A program made the position numbers and the translations under genes. Under the pieces are notes generated by a model that saw only the letters and a program-made list of their open reading frames with translations, searched no databases and was not told where the DNA came from. Below are positions 41,929-50,642 of a stretch of 64,000 nt of DNA, one piece after another (the first letter of the stretch is position 1; every line of letters starts with the position of its first letter). The stretch is from Pontibacter aquaedesilientis (lineage in GTDB: Bacteria > Bacteroidota > Bacteroidia > Cytophagales > Hymenobacteraceae). The stretch lies in the NCBI RefSeq assembly GCF_014773225.1, contig NZ_JACXAJ010000004.1, positions 62,001 through 126,000 on the forward strand, read 5' to 3'.

Positions 41929-43335
41929 ATGAGCAAAGAAAAACCATCCATACCGAAAGGAACACGTGACTTTGGCCCGGCAGTAGTGGTCAAACGCAAC
42001 TATATATTTGGCGTGATCAAGCGCACCTTCGAGAAATTCGGCTACCTGCCACTCGAAACGCCCGCCATGGAACAGTTGTCGGTTCTGACCGGCAAGTATG
42101 GCGACGAAGGCGACCAGCTGATCTTCAAGATTCTGAACTCAGGTGATTACCTGTCTAAGACCAATGCCACCGATATTGAGCAAGGTTCGAAGCACCTGAC
42201 CCGCAAAATTTCAGAGAAAGCTTTGCGCTACGACCTGACAGTGCCTTTCGCCCGCTTCGTGGTGATGAACCGCAACGAAATCAGTTTTCCGTTCAAGCGC
42301 TACCAGATTCAGCCCGTTTGGCGTGCCGACCGTCCGCAGCGTGGCCGCTACCGTGAGTTCTACCAATGCGACGCCGATGTGGTGGGTACGAACTCCCTGC
42401 TTTGCGAGGCCGAGATCGTGCAGATGATCGACGAGGTGCTGAGTACGTTGGGTATGACAGACTTTACCATCAAGATCAACCACAGAGGTATACTGGCAGG
42501 TATAGCCGAAGCCATCGGTGAGAAAGGGCGCGAGGGAGATATCTGTGTAGCTATCGACAAACTGGATAAGATCGGGGCGGAAGGTGTGCGCAAAGAACTG
42601 CTGGAGCGAGGTATAGCCGAAGGTGCCGTGGACAAACTGGAGCCGCTCTACAACCTGACTGGCACCAACGAAGAGATACTCACCCAACTGCAAACTATTC
42701 TCGGCAACACTGAAGAAGGGCAGCGCGGACTGCAGGACCTGCAGGCTGTATGGCAATATCTGGAGCAACTGGGCAGTTATGCGCTTGTTACAAAAAACCC
42801 ATCGGGTCAGCCACGACTGCAGCTGGATGTAACATTGGCCCGAGGCCTCTCCTACTATACGGGCTGCATTTTCGAAGTGAAGGTGAACAACGCCAACATG
42901 GGTAGCATCAGTGGTGGTGGCCGTTACGACAACCTGACAGGTATGTTCGGTATGCCGGGCGTTTCGGGTGTTGGTTTCTCTTTTGGCGTGGATCGCATTT
43001 ATGATGTACTGGAAGAGTTGCAACTGTTCCCGGCCAGCAGCGAGGTTGGCACCAAAGTGCTGATCGTGCAGTTTGACAAGGAATCAGAAATGTATGCTTT
43101 GCCCTTGCTGCAGAAAATGCGCGATGCCGATATCGCGTCGGAGCTATACCCGGAAGCCGCAAAATTAAAGAAGCAGATGAGCTACGCAGACCAGAAAAAC
43201 ATCCCGTTTGTGTTACTGATCGGCTCTGAGGAAATGGCAACCGGCAAGCTGAAGCTGCGCGATATGCAGACAGGCGAACAGGACGAGTTATACATCGACG
43301 ATATCATTTCTCAGCTAAAATCCGGATCCCTTTAA
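41929..43335 (+). CDS. hisS: Histidyl-tRNA synthetase
   Basis: Class II synthetase that charges tRNA-His. The 468-residue protein carries motif 1 (FGYLPLETPAMEQLSVLTGKYGDEG), motif 2 (RYQIQPVWRADRPQRGRYREF) and the histidine-specific loops LDVTLARGLSYYTGCIFEV near residue 305 and GGGRYDNLTGMFG. The C-terminal anticodon-binding domain begins at EVGTKVLIVQFDKESEMYA. The usual length is 420-460. It starts 56 bp after the WcaJ-like gene and is followed after 9 bp by hutH. AGGTATA words occur several times (42486-42615). Confidence 0.96.
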   Translation: MSKEKPSIPKGTRDFGPAVVVKRNYIFGVIKRTFEKFGYLPLETPAMEQLSVLTGKYGDEGDQLIFKILNSGDYLSKTNATDIEQGSKHLTRKISEKALRYDLTVPFARFVVMNRNEISFPFKRYQIQPVWRADRPQRGRYREFYQCDADVVGTNSLLCEAEIVQMIDEVLSTLGMTDFTIKINHRGILAGIAEAIGEKGREGDICVAIDKLDKIGAEGVRKELLERGIAEGAVDKLEPLYNLTGTNEEILTQLQTILGNTEEGQRGLQDLQAVWQYLEQLGSYALVTKNPSGQPRLQLDVTLARGLSYYTGCIFEVKVNNANMGSISGGGRYDNLTGMFGMPGVSGVGFSFGVDRIYDVLEELQLFPASSEVGTKVLIVQFDKESEMYALPLLQKMRDADIASELYPEAAKLKKQMSYADQKNIPFVLLIGSEEMATGKLKLRDMQTGEQDELYIDDIISQLKSGSL

Positions 43336-43344
43336 TCACATTGC

Positions 43345-44844
43345 ATGAGTGACGTACACCATATCTCCAGTCAGCACCTGAGCCTGGAGCAGATCGAGAC
43401 CATTATCGGCAACAGGTATAGCCTGGCGCTTTCACAGGACGCAGAGGAGCGTATTCTACATTGCCACGATTATCTGCACCGCAAGATCGCCAGCACGGAC
43501 AAGAGCATCTATGGCATCAACACCGGTTTCGGTTCGCTGTATAAGAAGCAGATATCCAATGATAATCTGGAGCAATTGCAACGCAACCTGATGATGTCGC
43601 ATGCCTGTGGTACCGGTGACGAGGTGCCTGCGGAAGTGGTTAAACTGATGCTGCTGCTCAAAATCCAGTCGCTGGCGTACGGCAACAGTGGTGTTCAGCT
43701 GCAAACAGTAAAACGGCTCATTGACTTCTACAACCGCGATATATACCCTATTGTGTACCAGCAGGGCTCTCTCGGTGCCAGTGGCGACTTGGCTCCCCTG
43801 GCGCACCTTTGCCTGCCCCTGCTTGGTTTAGGTGAGGTTTACTACCAGGGTTACCGACTGGAAAGCCGCCACGTACTGGAAATGTTCAGTTGGGATCCCA
43901 TCGCTTTACAGGCAAAAGAAGGACTGGCCCTGCTCAATGGCACCCAGTTTATGGGGGCTTATGGCGTATATTGTCTGCTACAGGCCCGACGCTTATCCAA
44001 CGCAGCCGATGTGGTGGGTGCCCTGTCGCTGGACGCATTCGACGGGCGCATTGAGCCTTTTAATCACCTGATTCACCAGGCCAGGCCACATCGTGGTCAG
44101 TTGCAGACGGCCGAGACTTTCCAGCAACTCCTGCAAGGCAGCGAATTAATCCAACAGCACAAGCAACACGTGCAGGACCCGTACTCCTTCCGCTGCATTC
44201 CGCAAGTGCATGGCGCCTCCAAAGACGCTATCCGCTATGCGGAGGAGGTATTTTTAACAGAAGTGAATTCAGTGACGGATAACCCGAATATCTTCCCCTA
44301 TGAGGATGAGATCATTTCTGGGGGCAACTTCCATGGTCAGCCTTTGGCTTTAGCCCTGGATTTCCTGGCGATCGCAGTGGCGGAGCTTGGAAGTATATCC
44401 GAGCGCCGCACCTACCAGCTCATATCCGGTAGCAGGGGCCTTCCTGACTTTTTGGTGGCGGAACCAGGGCTTAACTCCGGTTTCATGATCACGCAATACA
44501 CCGCGGCCTCCATCGTGAGCCAGACCAAGCAGTTTTGCACGCCGGCTTCTATCGATACGATCCCTTCCTCTAACGGACAGGAAGACCATGTGAGCATGGG
44601 TGCCAATGCGGCTACCAAGCTTTATAAAGTGGTGCAGAACGTAGAGCGTGTACTGGCTATTGAGCTGATGAATGCGGCGCAGGCACTTGAGTTCCGTCGC
44701 CCTCTGCGCACTTCACCGAAATTAGAGCAACTAGTAGAGGATTTCAGACAACATGTAGGCTTTGTAAGCACCGATCGGGTCATGAGTCCCGATATGGAGC
44801 GCAGCGCAGCCTTTTTGAGAAACTCAAGGTTAGCCGTCGTTTGA
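43345..44844 (+). CDS. hutH: Histidine ammonia-lyase
   Basis: Deaminates histidine to urocanate. The 499-residue protein has the MIO-forming triad Ala-Ser-Gly in GSLGASGDLAPLAHL near residue 142, and INTGFGSLYKKQI with the catalytic Tyr region upstream. LQRNLMMSHACGTG holds the His that favours histidine over tyrosine or phenylalanine. The later SVTDNPNIF and DTIPSSNGQEDHVSMGA segments complete the active site. It lies 9 bp after hisS, so both are probably co-transcribed. No hutU, hutI or hutG is near. Aromatic ammonia-lyase or aminomutase activity is the main alternative. Confidence 0.88.
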   Translation: MSDVHHISSQHLSLEQIETIIGNRYSLALSQDAEERILHCHDYLHRKIASTDKSIYGINTGFGSLYKKQISNDNLEQLQRNLMMSHACGTGDEVPAEVVKLMLLLKIQSLAYGNSGVQLQTVKRLIDFYNRDIYPIVYQQGSLGASGDLAPLAHLCLPLLGLGEVYYQGYRLESRHVLEMFSWDPIALQAKEGLALLNGTQFMGAYGVYCLLQARRLSNAADVVGALSLDAFDGRIEPFNHLIHQARPHRGQLQTAETFQQLLQGSELIQQHKQHVQDPYSFRCIPQVHGASKDAIRYAEEVFLTEVNSVTDNPNIFPYEDEIISGGNFHGQPLALALDFLAIAVAELGSISERRTYQLISGSRGLPDFLVAEPGLNSGFMITQYTAASIVSQTKQFCTPASIDTIPSSNGQEDHVSMGANAATKLYKVVQNVERVLAIELMNAAQALEFRRPLRTSPKLEQLVEDFRQHVGFVSTDRVMSPDMERSAAFLRNSRLAVV

Positions 44845-44866
44845 CCTTAATCCGGCCTTAATCTTC

Positions 44867-44914
44867 AAAAGCCCGCATCGGCCATCTTAACAGGTATAGC
44901 AGGTGCGGGCTTTT
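44867..44914 (+). terminator. Rho-independent terminator after hutH
   Basis: AAAAGCCCGCA (44867-44877) pairs with TGCGGGCTTTT (44904-44914). The 26-base loop holds one AGGTATAGC word. It lies 22 bp after the hutH stop. Confidence 0.85.
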
Positions 44915-45036
44915 GCTTTGCGGGGACTTCCTATACCTAAAAACCTGCTTACCGGGCGTTATTTTACAGACTTCGCCTTTTCTCCTTTCCCCGACTTCTG
45001 TATATTCGTAGCATAGCCAGACCAAATTCCTATACC

Positions 45037-46989
45037 TTGAGGTTACTACTTTATATATGCACGCTACTGCTCGCTATACCTGTCAAAGCTCAAAATGGCT
45101 GCTTCCGTGTCTTACAGAATGGAATAGAAGTGACTGTGATCTGCGCAGGTATACCGGTCTATTTTGAAGACTGCACCCCTAATCCCGATCCGAACGCCAT
45201 CATTTTCTACGATCCGGGGCCAGCAGCCTTCAACCCAAGCAGCTTTGACGAAAACAAACTGGTCCGAAAAGGGAGCGATAATCGTTATCAGTACACCTAT
45301 ACCCAACCCGGGACCTACCGCATCACGCAAATTATCAACCGCGCAGGAGGAGGTGGCACCACTACACTGGAGCGCACTTTTGAGGTAAAAACAGCGCCTG
45401 AACCTACATTTACAGTTACTACCTGCGCCAGCCGAAGCGCCCAGGTAACCATCTCAGACACGAACTATAACCTCTTTGACATTGACTACGGTGACGGGAC
45501 TATCAGGCGGAACGTGACGGCCGGTACGCAGCCTGCCTATACCTATTCCAATGCTTCTAATTCTTACACGATTACCGTAACAGCCAAATATAATGGAGGT
45601 TCCTGCGAGAATAGCAGCAGCAAATCATTTACGTTACTCCCTGCTCCCACTACTCCGGTTATCTCCCGACTCGAAGTGATTCGTGAGGAGATGACCGGAG
45701 AGATTTCTCTCAACATAGTAAATCTGCAACCAGGCTACAGTTATGTCATAGAGCGCTTCTCCCCTGCGACTGCCAGGTATGAGCCGATCCATACGACGCA
45801 GGTGTTGACGCAGAGTTCACTGAATGATTACCGCGTGCAGGGTATAAACACAGCCGAGGCGACGCCATACAGGGTTCTACCCATCGATCCCTGCGGTACT
45901 GTATTGAGTGGTGTCGCTTCTGTGCCCTTGAGCAGTATATCCTTAGCTGTACAGCCCGGAAACGAAAAGGCCACTCTCACCTGGAAGGGCAACAACGCCA
46001 ATGCGCAGCGTTACGAAATCACCCGAAACGGTATGCCTCTGCAGTCTGTCGACCGGAATGTAAACGCGTATACCGATCAAAACCTGGTCTGCGGACAAAA
46101 CTACTGCTACCGGGTAACAGGTATAGCAAGCGGTGGTGCAAGCACTTCTGTATCAGTTGAACGCTGTGTGCAGGTAACCTCCACCGCCACGCCCCCGGCA
46201 GGCTATCTCTATACCTCTTACGATGAGGCAAACCAGGTCCAGCTTCTCTTCACTGTGCCCCAGGGCCAGCAAAGCCAACGGGTGCGGTACCGGCGCAGTA
46301 TCGAAGGAACACCTTACAGCGATATCGCCACAACAGATAAAACGGAGTATATGGATCGGCTGCAAGCACCGAATGCAGTGTGCTACCAGGCATTCTACAC
46401 CAATCCGTGTAACAGGGAGTCTGTGGTGAGCAACACGAGCTGCCCGGTATACCTGATCGTGCTGCCCCAGGAAAACCCAGCCGTCGTCGGGTTGGGCTGG
46501 ACGGGCTATGTGGGATTTCCGGATGGGGTCGGCCAGTACACGGTTGAAGTACTGAATGAGAATAACCAGGTTATCGCCAGTTACCCCGCTTCCGGCAACA
46601 CCTTCGCCGACCGAAATTTGCGTGAGGAACAGCAGGATCTGCGCTACCGCATCAAGGCAACATCTGGCAGTGGCAATGCCGTTACTTACTCCAATACCCA
46701 GGTCGTGAAGCAGCCGCTGCAGGTACATGTGCCGACTGCCTTTACACCTAACAACGATGGGCTTAATGATGTGCTGGAGGTGAAAGGAAGATTCATAAAA
46801 GACTTCCGGATAATAATCTACAACAGCATGGGCCAAGTGGTGTTTACCTCCAACGACAGGGCCAACAGCTGGGACGGAACTTACCAGGGCAAACTTCAAC
46901 CGGCCGGGGCCTATGCCTACGAAATCAATATCATCACCACCAACGGAGAAAAGAAACGCCGTACCGGCACTGTTACCTTGCTGCGGTAG
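45037..46989 (+). CDS. Secreted protein with PKD/fibronectin-like repeats and type IX sorting domain
   Basis: A 650-residue exported protein. The signal peptide is MRLLLYICTLLLAIPVKAQ from a TTG start at 45037. A PKD-like region lies at about residues 120-205 (FDIDYGDGTIRRNVTAG and AYTYSNASNSYTITVTAK). Fibronectin-like repeats follow (ATLTWKGNNANAQRYEITRNG and RYRRSIEGTPYSDI). The last 85 residues are a type B type IX secretion/gliding-motility sorting domain: VPTAFTPNNDGLNDVLEV, FRIIIYNSMGQVVF, NSWDGTYQGKLQPAGAYAYE. It should be carried over the outer membrane and attached to the surface. No type IX machinery genes are near. Confidence 0.88.
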   Translation: MRLLLYICTLLLAIPVKAQNGCFRVLQNGIEVTVICAGIPVYFEDCTPNPDPNAIIFYDPGPAAFNPSSFDENKLVRKGSDNRYQYTYTQPGTYRITQIINRAGGGGTTTLERTFEVKTAPEPTFTVTTCASRSAQVTISDTNYNLFDIDYGDGTIRRNVTAGTQPAYTYSNASNSYTITVTAKYNGGSCENSSSKSFTLLPAPTTPVISRLEVIREEMTGEISLNIVNLQPGYSYVIERFSPATARYEPIHTTQVLTQSSLNDYRVQGINTAEATPYRVLPIDPCGTVLSGVASVPLSSISLAVQPGNEKATLTWKGNNANAQRYEITRNGMPLQSVDRNVNAYTDQNLVCGQNYCYRVTGIASGGASTSVSVERCVQVTSTATPPAGYLYTSYDEANQVQLLFTVPQGQQSQRVRYRRSIEGTPYSDIATTDKTEYMDRLQAPNAVCYQAFYTNPCNRESVVSNTSCPVYLIVLPQENPAVVGLGWTGYVGFPDGVGQYTVEVLNENNQVIASYPASGNTFADRNLREEQQDLRYRIKATSGSGNAVTYSNTQVVKQPLQVHVPTAFTPNNDGLNDVLEVKGRFIKDFRIIIYNSMGQVVFTSNDRANSWDGTYQGKLQPAGAYAYEINIITTNGEKKRRTGTVTLLR

Positions 46990-47026
46990 TTCTGTGCAGG
47001 CTTATCGTATTCTGCCATTATGCTTG

Positions 47027-47034
47027 TATATTTG
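47027..47034 (+). promoter_or_regulatory. Candidate -7 box for the ybaB gene (TATATTTG)
   Basis: TATATTTG matches the Bacteroidota TAnnTTTG -7 consensus, 59 bp before the ybaB ATG. There is no convincing TTTG at -33, so the call rests on the -7 box and the intergenic position. Confidence 0.5.
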
Positions 47035-47093
47035 TAAAAGCCGAGAGGCATATTGATCGTTATACTCGTAAACAACCTAAAAGAAGATAGACT

Positions 47094-47429
47094 ATGTTTG
47101 ATATGATGGGCATGATGGGCAAGATGAAAGAAGTCCAGGCCAAAATGAAAGAAGCGCAGGATAACCTGCAACACATTACTGTTACCGCTGAGTCCGGAGC
47201 CGGACTGGTGAAGGCTACTGTGAACGGTCAGCGCAAGTTGCTTAAAATTGAAATTGACGACTCTATTCTGAACACCAACGACCGCGACATGGTAAACGAC
47301 CTGGTGGTAGCAGCCGTGAACAACGCCATGCTGACTGCCGGCGAGCGTGCTCAGGAAGAAATAAAGAAAAGCACCGAAGGCCTTATTCCAAACATCCCGG
47401 GCTTAGATTTAGGAAACTTTGGTCTCTAA
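47094..47429 (+). CDS. ybaB: YbaB/EbfC family nucleoid-associated protein
   Basis: A 111-residue small dimeric DNA-binding protein of the YbaB/EbfC family. The Met-rich start MFDMMGMMGKMKEVQAKMKE, the strand VTAESGAGLVKATVNGQRKLLKIEID and the C-terminal helix NDLVVAAVNNAMLTAGERAQEE are diagnostic. In many bacteria it sits beside dnaX and recR, but here it is next to a glycosyltransferase gene that starts 11 bases before its stop. No regulatory clue beyond the promoter-like TATATTTG is seen. Confidence 0.93.
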   Translation: MFDMMGMMGKMKEVQAKMKEAQDNLQHITVTAESGAGLVKATVNGQRKLLKIEIDDSILNTNDRDMVNDLVVAAVNNAMLTAGERAQEEIKKSTEGLIPNIPGLDLGNFGL

Positions 47430-48441
47430 TCCGGGCCTCACGGCTATTGTTATACTCAACTGGAACGGGCTCCGCTTTTTGCAGGAGTTCCTGCCATCGG
47501 TAGTGGCCAACAGCCCTGGCTGCGATGTCATCGTGGCCGACAATGCCTCTTCCGATGGCTCCATTCCTTTTCTGCAGACACACTTCCCGGAAGTGCGCAT
47601 CATCCAGAACAGCGATAACTTTGGCTTTTGCGAGGGCTATAACATCGCCCTTCGTCAGGTAGACGCCAAGTATTATGTCCTGCTGAACTCCGATGTGGAC
47701 GTGCCACCAGGTTGGACTGAGCCCATCATCGATTTGATGGAGCAGGATGAGACCATAGCCGTTTGTCAGCCAAAAATCAACGCGCAACAGCATCCCGGTT
47801 TCTTTGAGTACGCCGGTGCCGCCGGGGGGATGCTCGACGCCCTAGGCTACCCTTTCTGCCGCGGACGCCTCTTCGAAACGCTGGAGGAAGACCGGGGACA
47901 GTATGACGACGTGACTGAAGTGTTCTGGGCGACAGGGGCCTGTATGTTTGTCAGGGCCGAAACCTACCATGCCTTGGGCGGACTGGAACCTGCTTTTTTT
48001 GCCCACATGGAAGAAATTGACTTTTGCTGGCGCGCAAAAAACGCGGGGTATAAAGTTATGTATAACGGCCTGAGTCAGGTATACCATGTGGGAGGTGGCA
48101 CCTTGCACAAATCAAACCCGCGAAAAACGTATCTTAATTTCCGGAACGGGCTGGCTTTGCTTTACAAAAACCTGCCGCGCGGCGAGTTTTTCTCTACCAT
48201 GGTCATTCGTATTCTGCTGGACTGGGTGGCTGCCCTGCGTATGCTGCTCGCCGGACAGAAGGCAGATGCCAAGGCCGTGCTCGACGCACACACTGACTTG
48301 CTGCGTAACAGCAAATATTGGCGGAGGCGCAGAAAAGAGCAACTGCAAAAAGGTAGTTTCCCGGCCATGACCGGCGTTTACAGGGGGAGTGTCGTTTGGG
48401 AGTACTTTGTGCGGCAGAAGCGTACGGCGCGGGACTTATAG
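47419..48441 (+). CDS. GT2-family glycosyltransferase (WcaA/rhamnosyltransferase-like)
   Basis: A 340-residue GT-A enzyme. The nucleotide-sugar domain shows VILNWNGLRFLQEFLPSVV, VIVADNASSDGSIPFLQTHF, the SDVDV (DxD) metal motif in YYVLLNSDVDVPPGW near residue 95, FWATGACMFVRAETYHALGG, and FFAHMEEIDFCWRAKNAGY, which matches the catalytic-base region of rhamnosyltransferase-like GT2 proteins. The C-terminal LNFRNGLALLYKNLP segment is also typical. TTG 47419 is the only plausible start, and the gene overlaps ybaB by 11 bp and the convergent pspC-like gene by 6 bp. Acceptor unknown. Confidence 0.88.
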   Translation: MVSNPGLTAIVILNWNGLRFLQEFLPSVVANSPGCDVIVADNASSDGSIPFLQTHFPEVRIIQNSDNFGFCEGYNIALRQVDAKYYVLLNSDVDVPPGWTEPIIDLMEQDETIAVCQPKINAQQHPGFFEYAGAAGGMLDALGYPFCRGRLFETLEEDRGQYDDVTEVFWATGACMFVRAETYHALGGLEPAFFAHMEEIDFCWRAKNAGYKVMYNGLSQVYHVGGGTLHKSNPRKTYLNFRNGLALLYKNLPRGEFFSTMVIRILLDWVAALRMLLAGQKADAKAVLDAHTDLLRNSKYWRRRRKEQLQKGSFPAMTGVYRGSVVWEYFVRQKRTARDL

Positions 48442-48654
48442 ATCCCAAACCGTGCTACGCTCCCGGCGGAGATGCTTGCTCACGTTCATCCAGAACGCCA
48501 TCACGAAATAAATGATTACCGGCGACCCGAAAGTAAGAAACGAAACATAAATAAAGGACAGGCGAATGCTGCTGGACGCTATACCCAGTTTTTCTCCCAA
48601 CATCGTGCAAACCCCAAAAGCCTGAGATTCGATAAAGTATTGTAGCCTTTTCAA
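48436..48654 (-). CDS. PspC-domain small membrane protein
   Basis: A 72-residue PspC-domain protein. The N-terminal helix MKRLQYFIESQAFGVCTML leads into GEKLGIASSSIRLSFIYVSFLTFGSPVIIYFVMAFW, the hallmark of PspC with one membrane helix and a Pro, and a basic tail (KHLRRERS). PspC proteins sense envelope stress in the phage-shock system, but no pspA or pspB is adjacent. The stop lies inside the 3' end of the convergent glycosyltransferase gene (6-bp overlap). Confidence 0.88.
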   Translation of the reverse strand: MKRLQYFIESQAFGVCTMLGEKLGIASSSIRLSFIYVSFLTFGSPVIIYFVMAFWMNVSKHLRRERSTVWDL

Positions 48655-48670
48655 GTTCGTTTAGTTTTAA

Positions 48671-48700
48671 TTTTAAAAGTAGGAATAAATTATACTTTTG
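48671..48700 (+). promoter_or_regulatory. Candidate promoter (TTTT-N18-TACTTTTG)
   Basis: TACTTTTG at 48693-48700 matches the Bacteroidota -7 box TAnnTTTG, and TTTT at 48671-48674 is close to the -33 TTTG at an 18-base spacing. It points to the TPR lipoprotein gene at 48788. Confidence 0.5.
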
Positions 48701-48787
48701 TCAATATGAAATGACAAAAGCATCTATCAGCTAACGTCTTGGTACACGCGTCAGTGTACTTTTTACGTGGAATTCCCAAAACCGTAT

Positions 48788-50569
48788 ATGATTCAACTTA
48801 AGAAATCTTCTGTCCGGCTCTTCCCCATAGCCCTCCTCCTGGTCATGACTAATACAGGATGCACGCTTTCCCAAATGGTGAAACAGGCCAAAAAGCAGGA
48901 AATAACCGTTCAACCCAATCCCTTGACAACCCGTGGCGAGGAAGTGGTTTTCGAGATGAAAGCGACTTTGCCCAAGAAGATGCTCAAGGACGGCTATCGC
49001 TATAAAATAGATGTGCAGTATGAGGCTGACGGCCAAAAGCCCGAGCATGTGGGCGCCCTTAACTTCGATATCGGGGAGTATCTGTATGATAATGGCAAAC
49101 CCACCATGACCAAGGAATTTTCCTTCCCATACGCTCCGCAAAAGAACAAAGGCAGGTTGTTGGTGCAAGGCACCGCCATAGACAAGCGCAAACGCGACCG
49201 CGTGAAGTATACGGATGAAGAGCAGGTGGCAGTTGGGTTACTGACTACACCCCTGCTGATGGTGCGCAGCAACGAGTTCGGCTATATACCTGACAATTAC
49301 AAAGCCACTGCCGAAGGGCCTGGAAAACTGCCTTTCTATTTCGACGAGAACCAATCCACCATCCAAAGTTACCGGGGTCATTACCTGGACGTACTCGATC
49401 AGTACGCCATGGACACGGTAAAGCACCAGACTATCGTGATAACGGGAAGTCAGGCACCTCATGAGAAAGGGACTGATCTGGCACAAAAACGGGCTAGATC
49501 ACTGGCGGACTATTATCAACGCAAAGTCAGCGCACTGGACTACTCGGGTAAGAAGATCAACGTTGAGGTTAAGACAAGCCCGTTTAGCTGGGGCGCACTA
49601 CAGGAGAAGGTACAAAAATCGGCACTCCCGAAGGCGCATAAACAGGAGGTGATGACGATCCTGCAAAGCAGCGGCACAGACAGGCAAAAGACACAATCAC
49701 TGCAACAAAGCCAGGCATTTGATTATATGCAGCAGTACATTTACCCAACCATGCGCTATGCCCTTGTAGAAATCGACTATAACCGCCAGCGCAAATCGGA
49801 CTATGAGCTATACCTGCTAGCCCAACGCATAGCGGAGGAAACGGCCAGCGCCGATGTGCTGACCGAGGAAGAATTACACTACGCCGCCACCCTGACGCCG
49901 CTGCTGGCGGAGCGTCGCAAACTGTATGAGGCTGCCGTAAAAACTACCGACAAATGGCCGGCTTACTATAACCTGGGCGTAGTGTATACAGAGATGGCAC
50001 GCAAAGACTATCGTCCCTCAGCAAAAGAGGCACTTTTGGATAAAGCCATCCATAACCTGAATTTTGCAGGATTCCGCCAGCCGACTGCCCAAGTGAACTA
50101 TGCGCTGGCCAGTGCCTACCACCTGCGAGGCAACCGCGAAAAGGCCCTGCAGACCTATGACTATGCGATAAAACTAGGTGGTCCGGAAGAGCTGCTATAC
50201 CGCATTTTCACTGATAAAGCCGCAGTGGAGATTGAAATGGGGTTGTACGATGCAGCCATCCGTAGCCTGACCTATGCCGGCGACAGTTACCAAACCAACA
50301 TGAACCTGGGTTTGAGCTATCTGCTCAAAGAGAACTACGAAGGTGCTATACGCTACTATGAGAAAGCGCTGGAACTGAAACCAGAGGATGCCCTGGCGCA
50401 TTACTCATTGGCCATTGTGGGAGCCCGGGAGCAAAACGAGGGCCGCCTGCACCTGCACTTGCGGCGCGCTATCCGGCAGGATCGCTCCTTTATGGAAAAG
50501 GCCTTTGAGGACTTGGAGTTCCGGGCTTACCATGGCAAACCCGAATTTAGACAGGCCTTGTTACGATAA
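48788..50569 (+). CDS. TPR-repeat lipoprotein with OmpA-like segment
   Basis: A 593-residue lipoprotein. The signal sequence ends in the lipobox-like VMTNTGC with Cys25. Residues about 30-170 form a beta-rich domain of unknown type. Residues about 200-260 resemble part of an OmpA-type peptidoglycan-binding fold (TIVITGSQAPHEKGTDLAQKRARSLADYY). From about residue 380 several tetratricopeptide repeats occur (WPAYYNLGVVYTEMA, ALASAYHLRGNREKALQTYD, NLGLSYLLKENYEGAIRYYE). It probably acts as an envelope scaffold. The start at 48788 is chosen over 48767 because it begins the signal sequence. It stands alone, 73 bp before pdhB. Confidence 0.82.
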   Translation: MIQLKKSSVRLFPIALLLVMTNTGCTLSQMVKQAKKQEITVQPNPLTTRGEEVVFEMKATLPKKMLKDGYRYKIDVQYEADGQKPEHVGALNFDIGEYLYDNGKPTMTKEFSFPYAPQKNKGRLLVQGTAIDKRKRDRVKYTDEEQVAVGLLTTPLLMVRSNEFGYIPDNYKATAEGPGKLPFYFDENQSTIQSYRGHYLDVLDQYAMDTVKHQTIVITGSQAPHEKGTDLAQKRARSLADYYQRKVSALDYSGKKINVEVKTSPFSWGALQEKVQKSALPKAHKQEVMTILQSSGTDRQKTQSLQQSQAFDYMQQYIYPTMRYALVEIDYNRQRKSDYELYLLAQRIAEETASADVLTEEELHYAATLTPLLAERRKLYEAAVKTTDKWPAYYNLGVVYTEMARKDYRPSAKEALLDKAIHNLNFAGFRQPTAQVNYALASAYHLRGNREKALQTYDYAIKLGGPEELLYRIFTDKAAVEIEMGLYDAAIRSLTYAGDSYQTNMNLGLSYLLKENYEGAIRYYEKALELKPEDALAHYSLAIVGAREQNEGRLHLHLRRAIRQDRSFMEKAFEDLEFRAYHGKPEFRQALLR

Positions 50570-50642
50570 GTTGGTTACTATACATTGCAAATTGCCAGAC
50601 TTATCTTAATTTTACCCACAGAACCGAGAATTAAACATTTAT

